A stretch of 64,000 nt of DNA from Pseudoflavitalea rhizosphaerae (lineage in GTDB: Bacteria > Bacteroidota > Bacteroidia > Chitinophagales > Chitinophagaceae), in the NCBI RefSeq assembly GCF_003991355.1, contig NZ_RCSU01000003.1:124001-188000 (forward strand), written 5' to 3'. How positions within the stretch are numbered: position 1 is the stretch's first letter; every line of letters begins with the position of its first letter. Shown piece after piece: positions 17,522-25,099 of this stretch. A program made the position numbers and the translations under genes. Below the pieces are notes generated by a model. The model made no database searches and was not told where the DNA came from. It saw only the letters and a program-made list of their open reading frames with translations.

Positions 17522-18262
17522 TTAGTAAGTGGCGCGGCCCCCGGACAGATCGAAAGTGAAACCGGTGGTGAAACTGTTCTGGGGCGACAGGATATAAGTG
17601 GCGATACCTGCCGCTTCTTCGAGTGTGCCACACCGTTTCATCGGGATCTTGTCTGTCATGTACTTCACCTGTTCTTCCGGCATCGCATCCACCAGGGCAG
17701 TGCGGACCACGGCAGGCGCCAGCGCATTCACCGTGATACCCGTTTCTGCATATTCTTTTCCCTGCACCTTGGTCATGCCGATCACTGCAGCCTTCGATGC
17801 GGAATAAGCCAGCATACCTGCATTCCCTTCCTTCCCTGCAATGCTGGCAACATGTAGCACACGGCCGTAGTTGTTGCGCAGCATCCAGGGCAATACATAT
17901 TTGGAAGTATGATAGCTACCCATGAAATTCACGTCGAATACTGCGCGCAGGTTGTCAGATTCCACGAGATGACTTTTGGTATTGGTGATGCCCGTAATGC
18001 CAGCGCTGTTCACCAGCATATCGATGCGGCCGTACCGGTTTCCCGTATCTTCCATCAGTTGTTGAACTGCCCGTTCATCAGTGATATCGATGGCGTGTTT
18101 GTCTGCGTCGAATCGATGAGTGGCCTGCAACAAAAGCTCCCTGTTCTTATCGATCAATACCAGTTTCACCTTATATTGCGCCAACTGCTGCGCTATCGCC
18201 AAACCCAATCCAGATGCGGCTCCGGTGATCACTGCCACCTGGTTTTCAAATTTCAGGTCCAT
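17522..18262 (-). CDS. SDR-family NAD(P)-dependent oxidoreductase
   Basis: A 246-residue classical short-chain dehydrogenase and first gene of the catabolic operon. It has the cofactor motif TGAASGLG (residues ~12-19), NSAG, the catalytic Ser in HVASIAGKEG and YSASK, and the C-terminus GFTFDLSGGRATY. The GGRATY ending is shared with 2-keto-3-deoxy-acid (fuconate/rhamnonate) 4-dehydrogenase-like SDRs, which fits the adjacent FAH gene, but is suggestive only. The start at 18262 (MDLKFENQVAVIT) is preferred over an ATG at 18307. Two LacI-type palindromes lie 54-93 bases upstream. Confidence 0.88.
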   Translation of the reverse strand: MDLKFENQVAVITGAASGLGLAIAQQLAQYKVKLVLIDKNRELLLQATHRFDADKHAIDITDERAVQQLMEDTGNRYGRIDMLVNSAGITGITNTKSHLVESDNLRAVFDVNFMGSYHTSKYVLPWMLRNNYGRVLHVASIAGKEGNAGMLAYSASKAAVIGMTKVQGKEYAETGITVNALAPAVVRTALVDAMPEEQVKYMTDKIPMKRCGTLEEAAGIATYILSPQNSFTTGFTFDLSGGRATY

Positions 18263-18315
18263 AGTTGAAAATTGTGTTGATGCAAAATACAGGTCTCCGC
18301 GATTCATTTTTTTTG

Positions 18316-18325
18316 CAACCGGTTG
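18316..18325. promoter_or_regulatory. Putative LacI-type operator, site 1 of the SDR/lacI intergenic pair
   Basis: CAACCGGTTG core, a perfect 10-bp palindrome in the 174-base gap between the divergent SDR operon and the lacI gene. Its centre is 27 bp from the centre of the second site. The flanks match the consensus only on one side (TTG...TTT). Confidence 0.72.
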
Positions 18326-18339
18326 TTTGAAATTATTTT

Positions 18340-18355
18340 ACACAACCGGTTGTTT
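18340..18355. promoter_or_regulatory. Putative LacI-type operator, site 2 of the SDR/lacI intergenic pair
   Basis: ACACAACCGGTTGTTT, 15 of 16 bases identical to the perfect palindromes at 19503 and 19530. With site 1 it can control both the catabolic operon (leftward) and lacI itself (rightward), giving autoregulation. LacI-family operators typically have a central CG, as here. Confidence 0.78.
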
Positions 18356-18436
18356 TGATGAATGGCAAACCGGACCGGCTCCTGCCAGATCTCAGCAGGC
18401 TTATTTTCAGTATATTTATTGTGAGAAGCTGCAAAT

Positions 18437-19468
18437 ATGGAATCCAGGAAAACAACAATACTAGACATTGCCAAACAACTGAATATCTCCAAGTCCACCG
18501 TGTCCCGTGCGCTCAGTAATCATGCCAGTATCGGGCTGAGAACGAAGATGCGGGTGCAGCAACTGGCGGCAGAGCTCAACTATGAACCCGACCTCACTGC
18601 CATCAATTTCAAGCAACGAAAAAAATTCCTGCTGGGCGTGGTGCTGCCTTCCATCTCTCATGAATTCTTCTCTTCCATTGTAAGCGGTATCGAAGATGTT
18701 GCCTACAACAAGAATTACACTTTGTTATTGGGACAATCGCGCGATGATGAAGGCCGCGAGAAAAGGATCGTGGAAACGATGAAGGACCATCGCGTGGATG
18801 GCATGCTGATCTCCATTTCCAAGAACACCACCAATTACGATCACTTTGAAATGTTGCGGAAGAACAAGATCCCTGTTGTGTTCTTCGACAGGATCCCCAA
18901 CATGAACAATATCCATTACATTGCCAGTCAGCTTGAATCAGGCATGAGAGAAGCCGTGAACTTCCTGGTGAGGAAAGGACATAAACATATCGCCCTTATC
19001 AATGGTCCCGGCAATCTGCCTGCCAGCAAAGAACGATTGCAGGGTTTCGAAAATGCATTGAAGAAGAACCGCATCAAAGCCAACCCCGACTATGTAGTGT
19101 ATTCCGATCTCACGCAGGAAGGGAATATTGTGGCCACACAAGCATTGCTATCGTTGAAACGCAGGCCGGACGCCATCATCGCCTTCAATGATTATGTGGC
19201 GATGGACGCCATCCAGCAGGCGAAAAAAGCAAAAGTGAAAATCAATAAAGACATCTGCTTCATCAGCTTTGCCAATGAAGCCATCTGTAATTATATGGAT
19301 CATCCGCCGATGGCCAGCATCGAACAGTTCCCTTATCAGCAGGGGGAAAAAGCTACCGAGATCTTGCTGAACCTGCTTGAAAGTCCCGCCGCTGAAGCCG
19401 ATGAGCAGAAACCTACCTATCACAATATCCTCCTTCCTTCTCAACTGGTGGTTCGTATCAGTAAATAA
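18437..19468 (+). CDS. LacI-family transcriptional regulator of the carbohydrate locus
   Basis: A 343-residue LacI/GalR regulator. The N-terminal helix-turn-helix reads TILDIAKQLNISKSTVSRAL, followed by the hinge region YEPDLTAINFKQRKK, and a periplasmic-binding-protein-like effector domain (LLGVVLPSISHEFFSSIVSG, IPVVFFDRIPNMNNIHYI, PDAIIAFNDYVAMDAI). It stands between the catabolic operon and the beta-helix gene; palindromes in front of the SDR operon, lacI, the beta-helix gene and the distant susC define its probable regulon. The ligand is expected to be a sugar or sugar acid from the imported glycan. Activator or repressor mode cannot be told from sequence. Confidence 0.95.
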   Translation: MESRKTTILDIAKQLNISKSTVSRALSNHASIGLRTKMRVQQLAAELNYEPDLTAINFKQRKKFLLGVVLPSISHEFFSSIVSGIEDVAYNKNYTLLLGQSRDDEGREKRIVETMKDHRVDGMLISISKNTTNYDHFEMLRKNKIPVVFFDRIPNMNNIHYIASQLESGMREAVNFLVRKGHKHIALINGPGNLPASKERLQGFENALKKNRIKANPDYVVYSDLTQEGNIVATQALLSLKRRPDAIIAFNDYVAMDAIQQAKKAKVKINKDICFISFANEAICNYMDHPPMASIEQFPYQQGEKATEILLNLLESPAAEADEQKPTYHNILLPSQLVVRISK

Positions 19469-19502
19469 TTAACATACAAACCGTTGATATTCCAACGGTG
19501 CT

Positions 19503-19518
19503 ACACAACCGGTTGTGT
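19503..19518. promoter_or_regulatory. Putative LacI-type operator, site 1 before the beta-helix gene
   Basis: ACACAACCGGTTGTGT, a perfect 16-bp palindrome 35 bases after the lacI stop. Its centre is exactly 27 bp from that of the next site, the same spacing as in the SDR/lacI gap. A short inverted repeat (ACCGTTG...CAACGGT, 19480-19499) lies just upstream. Confidence 0.82.
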
Positions 19519-19529
19519 GAAATAAAATC

Positions 19530-19545
19530 ACACAACCGGTTGTGT
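19530..19545. promoter_or_regulatory. Putative LacI-type operator, site 2 before the beta-helix gene
   Basis: ACACAACCGGTTGTGT, identical to the first copy. It is followed by TTTTTTG (ending 19551) and, 18 bases on, TATTTTGG (19570-19577), which could be the -33 and -7 elements of a Bacteroidota promoter, placing the operator just upstream of the promoter. Confidence 0.82.
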
Positions 19546-19645
19546 TTTTTGTGGATTGATGTTATTGGCTATTTTGGTATCAGCAGCAGTTCTCCTACCC
19601 ATCAGGTCACTTCACATTCATTCATCAAACAAAAAAATGTATGTT

Positions 19646-22081
19646 ATGAAATTTACGATTTCTGTGATCCTTTGTTTCCTGCTGGCAGGCAGCGTCACGC
19701 AGGCAGCGCCGAGAGAGTACTATGTTGATATCAATGCGCCCACCATGGGCGATGGTTCCATCGGCAGCCCCTGGAACAATCTTACCGCCGCCATTTATTG
19801 GTGGGGCAATGTAGACAGCACGGATGTAATTGTGCATCTTCGCGCAGGCACTTACACTCTCGCTGCGGGCACTCCTATCTATATTGGTGCAGACCGCAGC
19901 GGCAATAGCGGACATTATTTCATTCTCAAAGCTTACAACAATGAGCAGGTGATCATCGACGGTTCATTGCAAACAGCGCCTTTCTCCAACCTGGTAAGCA
20001 TCGTGAATGCGAAATACATCAAGCTCCAGGGGCTCACCTTCGCCAATCTCAATGGCATCACCGGCTTCGGCGTGTTCATGAGCGGCAAATGCCAGTATGT
20101 TGAATTGCAGGATTGCCATTTCACGAATATGAGCTGGAACACCGATCTCTCTGAAGCCAAATACCCTACCGGCGCTGATTATATGGTGCCCATCCGCATC
20201 AATGGCGACAGCTCCACTGCGCTTTCCGATATTGTGATCAACAACACCGGTTTCAATACCATCGCACCAGGTGTTGGCGACCTGGTACTGGTTACGGGCA
20301 ATACCAGCAATATCACCCAGACCAATAGCTCACTGGTGAACATCATCCTTCAGCAGGCGCGTACAGAATTCTATGTAAGCACCACGGGCAGCGATGCCAC
20401 GGGCAATGGTTCCAAAGCCAATCCCTGGCAAACCTTGAGCTTTGCGCTTAATGTTGCGGGTTATGATTTCTCTACCATTCCCGCCACCCTGCTGGATTCC
20501 AACCTGACAATCTATCTCCGTGAGGGCCGCTACTATCCTGTTACGAATGGTTACTGGATCGGCGATAACCGCGGCGTCAATGGCAAATGGCTTACCATCA
20601 AAAATTATGGAACGGAAGAGGTGGTGATCGATGGCAGCCAGCTCACCGCGAAATACGCTTTCATCTTCGCCATCTCCGGCGCCAAATACATCCGCATCGA
20701 TGGACTGAATATCGAGAACCTCGAAAATGACTCCACGCTCACTTCAGGAGGCTTGAAAGATGTGCGCTATGGCATTATCGTAACCGGCGCTGCTGGTCAT
20801 ATCGATATCCGCAATAACGATATCTACAACATGCAATGGAGCCGCGATACCAACAAGATCAAGAATCCCGGTCCCACCGATGTGCTTAGCGCCATCAGTG
20901 TACTGGGCACCACCAACACGCCCATCACGCACCTCAATATCGAAAACAATACTGTGCATGATATCGTGCCGGGTTATGCAGAAGCCATCGCCATCAACGG
21001 CAACGTGGATACTTTCAGCGTGATCGGCAATGAAGTGTATGATATCGCCAATATCGGCATCGTATCCGCAGGCAACTACAAATGGGTACTCACCAATAAC
21101 CTCGGCTTGTTACCGGAAAACAACCAGTCGAGAAATGGATTGATCAAAGACAATGAAGTGTACAGGTGTCTATCTCCTATCGCGATTTCAGCAGGCATCT
21201 ATCTCGATGGCTCGAAGAATATCACGGTGGAAGGGAACGACAGCTACCTAAATGGGGTAGGCATCTCCGTTGGTAATGAACAGGACAGCAGTATTGGTAC
21301 CGGCCATCTCGTGAAAGAGAATACTTTGTATCATAATCTCGGTTCCGGGATCTATATCGGCAGTAATAATTTCTCTTCCAGGGTCACCAACAGTGTGATC
21401 AAATGGAATACCATCCAGAACAACTACCATATCGATTCTGCGCTCTACCTCCGTACACAGGGAAGGTATGGCATTCTCGATCCTGCCAACCGCTGGGCGG
21501 AGATAGTGGTGAACCGGGCAGAGAATATCACTTTCGAGGAAAATGAGATCACTTCTTTGTCTGATATCATGTCGGCCTTTGTATTCGGACAAACCAACCT
21601 GGTATTCCGGTACAATGAATACTTCACAGCTTCCAATGATCCCTGTAATGTGTACTTCGTGAGGGATACCACCAACGATGGCGTTCCCGATGTATTCTAC
21701 AATACCTTCCATATGTATGCGAAGAAGATGAATATCGATAAAACATCCACACTGGGTGGCGTTGCCTACAATTCTTCAGGTTGCGGAACGGCACTGTTGG
21801 CGGCCCCTCCGAAGGAAGAAACGCTGGAAGTAAGCAGCTTCCCGAATCCTGTTACCGACAGGCTGGGTATCCGCATCGTGCAATCAAAAGCTGGTACAGT
21901 GCAGGCAAGTTTATTTGATCTCAGCGGCAGGCTGGTAATGACGCAGACAAAACAACTGCCGGCAGGCGTTCAGTTCCTTGAATGGAACAATCTCAAACAG
22001 CAACAGTTGATACCAGGCGTATACCTGTTGCATGTGAAATCAAATGATAAGAAAGAAGTATTGAAAGTATTGGTTAGATAA
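19646..22081 (+). CDS. Secreted right-handed beta-helix protein with type IX secretion sorting domain
   Basis: An ~811-residue secreted protein. The signal peptide is MKFTISVILCFLLAGSVTQA. Two similar modules follow, each opening with a DUF1565-like start: REYYVDINAPTMGDGSIGSP (residue ~22) and TEFYVSTTGSDATGNGSKAN (residue ~240), then parallel beta-helix coils rich in NIENNTVHDI/NVIGNEVYDI-type repeats. The C-terminal ~80 residues (SSFPNPVTDRLGIRIVQ ... GVYLLHVKSNDKKEVLKVL) are a type A sorting domain for the type IX system. Beta-helix proteins of this kind include polysaccharide lyases and glycan-binding proteins; no lyase catalytic set could be assigned. Alternative start at 19637. Two LacI operators lie upstream, so it is probably the extracellular depolymerase or binder of the locus. 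Confidence 0.88.
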   Translation: MKFTISVILCFLLAGSVTQAAPREYYVDINAPTMGDGSIGSPWNNLTAAIYWWGNVDSTDVIVHLRAGTYTLAAGTPIYIGADRSGNSGHYFILKAYNNEQVIIDGSLQTAPFSNLVSIVNAKYIKLQGLTFANLNGITGFGVFMSGKCQYVELQDCHFTNMSWNTDLSEAKYPTGADYMVPIRINGDSSTALSDIVINNTGFNTIAPGVGDLVLVTGNTSNITQTNSSLVNIILQQARTEFYVSTTGSDATGNGSKANPWQTLSFALNVAGYDFSTIPATLLDSNLTIYLREGRYYPVTNGYWIGDNRGVNGKWLTIKNYGTEEVVIDGSQLTAKYAFIFAISGAKYIRIDGLNIENLENDSTLTSGGLKDVRYGIIVTGAAGHIDIRNNDIYNMQWSRDTNKIKNPGPTDVLSAISVLGTTNTPITHLNIENNTVHDIVPGYAEAIAINGNVDTFSVIGNEVYDIANIGIVSAGNYKWVLTNNLGLLPENNQSRNGLIKDNEVYRCLSPIAISAGIYLDGSKNITVEGNDSYLNGVGISVGNEQDSSIGTGHLVKENTLYHNLGSGIYIGSNNFSSRVTNSVIKWNTIQNNYHIDSALYLRTQGRYGILDPANRWAEIVVNRAENITFEENEITSLSDIMSAFVFGQTNLVFRYNEYFTASNDPCNVYFVRDTTNDGVPDVFYNTFHMYAKKMNIDKTSTLGGVAYNSSGCGTALLAAPPKEETLEVSSFPNPVTDRLGIRIVQSKAGTVQASLFDLSGRLVMTQTKQLPAGVQFLEWNNLKQQQLIPGVYLLHVKSNDKKEVLKVLVR

Positions 22082-22096
22082 GAGCTTCTTATCTTC

Positions 22097-22230
22097 AATC
22101 GGAGGCTGCCCAGTCGCTCGCCTCCCGGCGAGTGACTTTTATTCCGTCGCCTCCGGCGACACAGCGTTCGCCAGAGGCGAACAAATACAGGTCACTCGCC
22201 GGGAGGCGAGCGACTGGGCAGCCTCCGATT
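22097..22230. repeat. Cloverleaf-like palindromic repeat, copy 1
   Basis: Perfect 40-bp inverted arms (22097-22136 and 22191-22230) enclose a 54-base centre that holds two further hairpins: GTCGCC-TCC-GGCGAC (22146-22160) and GTTCGCC-AGA-GGCGAAC (22166-22182). Each arm contains its own small palindrome, CTCGCCTCCCGGCGAG or its complement, so four TCGCC/GGCGA hairpins alternate with one long stem. It lies between two convergent genes (stops at 22081 and 22238) and may also terminate both transcripts. A diverged copy is at 43300. No coding capacity and no transposase nearby. Confidence 0.88.
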
Positions 22231-22237
22231 CAATTCT

Positions 22238-23548
22238 TCAGGAATTTCTCGCGCTGCGCATGGACCGTTTCCCGAATCTTTCATAGAAGGCTTTATCCAG
22301 CATCTCTCTGTGATCCGGATGCGCCAGGCCGATCAGCAACTGAGCCCTTTGCTGCATATTCTTTCCGAAGAGATCGGCAATGCCATACTCCGTTACCACC
22401 CAATGCACATGCCCGCGGGTAGTAACCACGCCAGCGCCTTCTTTCAAAAAAGGAGTGATGCGGGAAATACCCTTACGTGTAGTGGAAGGCATGGCAATGA
22501 TGGGCATCCCATTCTCCGACATGCTGGCGCCCTGCATGAAATCCATTTGTCCACCGATACCTGAATACTGATAAGTGCCGATACTGTCTGCGCAGATCTG
22601 CCCGGTAAGATCGATCTCGATGGCGCTGTTTACTGCAGTCACGGCCGGATTCTGGCGGATCACACCGGGATCGTTCACATAACCGATATCCATCACCACG
22701 ATGGAAGGATTATCGTCCACAAAATCATACAGACTCCTGGTGCCGATGAGAAAGGAAGTCACGGAACGACCGGGGTTCAGTTTCTTTTTACTGTTGTCTA
22801 TTATTCCTTTTTCTATCAGCGGTACAACGCCATCGGAGAACATTTCGGTATGCAGGCCAAGATTTTTATGCCCGCGAAGATTTTTCAGCACCTGGTCCGG
22901 AATATTGCCGATACCCAATTGTAATGTTGCTCCATCAGGGATCAGCGATGCCACATGCTCGCCGATCCGTGAGCCTGCATCATCTGTATTGGTGGAATAA
23001 TTCACTTCCGGCAGTTCCTGGGTCTGATCTACCAGCACATCGATCTTATTCACATGTACGATACCGTTACCATGCGTACGCGGCATCAACGGATTCACCT
23101 GTGCGATCACATAGGCAGCAGTATCCACCGCCGACCTGGCAATATCCACAGAAGTGCCCAGAGTGCAGAACCCATGCTTATCGGGTGGCGACACCTGTAT
23201 CAGCGCCACGTCGATCGGCAGGATCTTCTTTTTGAACAATTGCGGGATCTGTCCCAGGAATACCGGAACATAATCGCCCCTGCCCTTGTTCACCACTTCG
23301 CGCATATTGGCCGACACGAAGAGCGAGTTCATGAAAAAGCTGTTGCGGTATTCTTCGCGCATCAGGTCCAGGTCTCCGAGCGTGGTAATGCTTACCAGTT
23401 CCACATCCTCAAGTGATGCGTGCCGGTTGAGCAGGGCCCTTACCAGGTGCAGGGGAGTTGCCGCACTACCGTGCACGAATACCCGATGCCCTGATTTGAT
23501 CACTTGAACAGCCTCGGCTGCAGTCCTGTATTTATGCTGATACATCAT
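22238..23548 (-). CDS. Acetyl-CoA hydrolase/4-hydroxybutyrate CoA-transferase family protein
   Basis: A 436-residue class I CoA-transferase. It has FVHGSAATPLHLVRALL near the start, the glycine-rich QLGIGNIPDQVLKNL, the catalytic-glutamate segment GLHTEMFSDGVV, GGQMDFMQGASMSENGMPI, and the C-terminal VVTTRGHVHWVVTEYGIADL typical of 4-hydroxybutyrate/acetyl-CoA transferases. It exchanges CoA between acetate or related short acids. It is monocistronic, 46 bases downstream of the hemN stop on the same strand, and ends at the palindromic repeat. The acyl substrate is not determined. Confidence 0.9.
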   Translation of the reverse strand: MMYQHKYRTAAEAVQVIKSGHRVFVHGSAATPLHLVRALLNRHASLEDVELVSITTLGDLDLMREEYRNSFFMNSLFVSANMREVVNKGRGDYVPVFLGQIPQLFKKKILPIDVALIQVSPPDKHGFCTLGTSVDIARSAVDTAAYVIAQVNPLMPRTHGNGIVHVNKIDVLVDQTQELPEVNYSTNTDDAGSRIGEHVASLIPDGATLQLGIGNIPDQVLKNLRGHKNLGLHTEMFSDGVVPLIEKGIIDNSKKKLNPGRSVTSFLIGTRSLYDFVDDNPSIVVMDIGYVNDPGVIRQNPAVTAVNSAIEIDLTGQICADSIGTYQYSGIGGQMDFMQGASMSENGMPIIAMPSTTRKGISRITPFLKEGAGVVTTRGHVHWVVTEYGIADLFGKNMQQRAQLLIGLAHPDHREMLDKAFYERFGKRSMRSARNS

Positions 23549-23594
23549 AATAATCCATTTACTATAAATTTACTGAAACTCGATCAGGTTCAAA

Positions 23595-24962
23595 TCAGAT
23601 CGCTTTGCTAAATACATTGCTCTCGCTTTTGGCCGCATGCAGCCTGGCGTCGAAAGCTGCACAGATATTTCTTACAAAGGTCCTGCCGGTATCCGTGACT
23701 ATGATTTGTTCATCCTTCATTTCCACCAGTCCGTCTTCTATCAGTGATTGCAGGCGTTCTTTCACAGCAGGCATCCAGGTGGGATCGGAAGCAGGATAAC
23801 TCAGCAATACTTCATGGCGGCACATCAGGTCGAGAATATAGCCCCGGATCAGGAGATCATCTTCCGTCAGCAGGTGGCCATTAACGATAGGAAGCCTGCC
23901 TTCATTCACTTTTTGTTCATATGCTTCAACGGTTTTTTCGTTCTGTGCGAATGCGCCCCATCCATCACTGATGGCGGATGCGCCCAGTCCTACAATGAGT
24001 TTGGAACTGGTGGTGGTGTAGCCCATAAAATTCCTGTTTAGTTTTCCATTTTCGGCAGCAAGCAGCAGTGGATCGCCGGGTAAGGCAAAATGATCCATAC
24101 CGATAGCAATATACCCCGCAGCCATCAACATTTCCTTGCCCCGCTGGTACATGGTCAGCTTCTCCGCGGCAGTTGGCAGGTCAGCATCGGTATACCTTCG
24201 CTGCACCTTGCTTTTCCAGGGAACATGCGCGTAGGAGTAATAAGCGATCCTGTCTGGCATCAGTTGTAATATTTTGCCGATGGTGTTACCAACGCTTTCT
24301 TCTGTTTGAAACGGTAACCCATAAACGAGATCAACATTCACGCTGGCGTATCCCAGCTTCCTGGCTTTATCGATCACATCCCTCGTTCTTTCAAAACTCT
24401 GGATCCGGTTGATTGCCTGTTGCACTGCGGGATCGAAATCCTGCACACCAACGCTGATGCGGTTGAAACCTGCGCCGGATAAGGCCTGCAGATGCTGTTC
24501 CGTGGTATTGTTGGGATGTGCTTCAAAACTGAAAGCATGGTCATTGGCTATAATGGCAGAGCTGGTGACCTGGTGGATCAGTTTCCAAAGATTGGCTGGA
24601 CTGAAAAAAGTTGGCGTTCCGCCGCCGAGATGGATCTCGCGGATCACGGGTTTACCGGGAAATATTTTCAGGTAGAATTCCCATTCTTTCAATAAAGTTT
24701 GAATATACGGTTCTTCTACTCCGTGATTCTTTGTGATGCGTTTGTTACAGGCGCAGAAAGTACAAAGGCTTTCACAGAAAGGAAGATGCATGTAAAGACT
24801 GATCTCGCTTTGTTCCTTTGTGAAAGTTTCTGCAATCTGCTGTTTCCAGGCCGGTTCATCAAGTGTAGAAAAATCCCAGTAAGGAACGGTGGGATAGCTT
24901 GTGTACCTTGGCGCCGGCACGTCGTATTTATGTAATAGGGAGGAGATGACTGGACTGATCAT
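23595..24962 (-). CDS. hemN: Oxygen-independent coproporphyrinogen III dehydrogenase
   Basis: A 455-residue radical-SAM enzyme that decarboxylates coproporphyrinogen III to protoporphyrinogen IX without oxygen. The iron-sulfur motif is CESLCTFCAC (Cys63, 67, 70, with Cys72); other HemN markers are REIHLGGGTPTFFSP, NRISVGVQDFDPAVQQAINR, and FMGYTTTSSKLIVGLGASAIS. Length and C-terminal domain match true HemN and not the HemW-like heme chaperone. An FNR-type box (TGAT-N4-ATCA) lies about 66 bases upstream, matching oxygen-limited expression. It precedes the CoA-transferase gene. Confidence 0.93.
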   Translation of the reverse strand: MISPVISSLLHKYDVPAPRYTSYPTVPYWDFSTLDEPAWKQQIAETFTKEQSEISLYMHLPFCESLCTFCACNKRITKNHGVEEPYIQTLLKEWEFYLKIFPGKPVIREIHLGGGTPTFFSPANLWKLIHQVTSSAIIANDHAFSFEAHPNNTTEQHLQALSGAGFNRISVGVQDFDPAVQQAINRIQSFERTRDVIDKARKLGYASVNVDLVYGLPFQTEESVGNTIGKILQLMPDRIAYYSYAHVPWKSKVQRRYTDADLPTAAEKLTMYQRGKEMLMAAGYIAIGMDHFALPGDPLLLAAENGKLNRNFMGYTTTSSKLIVGLGASAISDGWGAFAQNEKTVEAYEQKVNEGRLPIVNGHLLTEDDLLIRGYILDLMCRHEVLLSYPASDPTWMPAVKERLQSLIEDGLVEMKDEQIIVTDTGRTFVRNICAAFDARLHAAKSESNVFSKAI

Positions 24963-25022
24963 AACAGCACAAAATTAGCCGGCAGATTGTGTGTGCATTA
25001 TGATCAGGGGAAGCGAGGCATA

Positions 25023-25034
25023 TGATTTTGATCA
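25023..25034. promoter_or_regulatory. FNR/CRP-type box before hemN
   Basis: TGAT-TTTG-ATCA, the classic symmetric Crp/Fnr half-site pair with a 4-base spacer. It lies about 66 bases upstream of the hemN start on the minus strand and just downstream of the receptor terminator. The same motif stands in front of the oxidase-like gene (29766) and the nos cytochrome c (30607). Confidence 0.65.
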
Positions 25035-25040
25035 GTTCAA

Positions 25041-25075
25041 GAAAAAACCGGTCCGGAAAGAATTCCAGGCCGGTT
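25041..25075 (-). terminator. Terminator after the TonB-dependent receptor
   Basis: On the minus strand a 13-bp stem (25063-25075 with 25046-25058, one mismatch and one G-T pair) with a 4-base loop is followed by TTTTTTC. It lies 25 bases beyond the receptor stop codon at 25100. Confidence 0.8.
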
Positions 25076-25099
25076 GAAGTGCTGAACGTAAAAGCTCTT

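Noticed and set aside
22097-22230. CRISPR-like array
   Set aside because: The structure is one long inverted repeat with nested hairpins, not direct repeats with unique spacers, and no cas gene is present.
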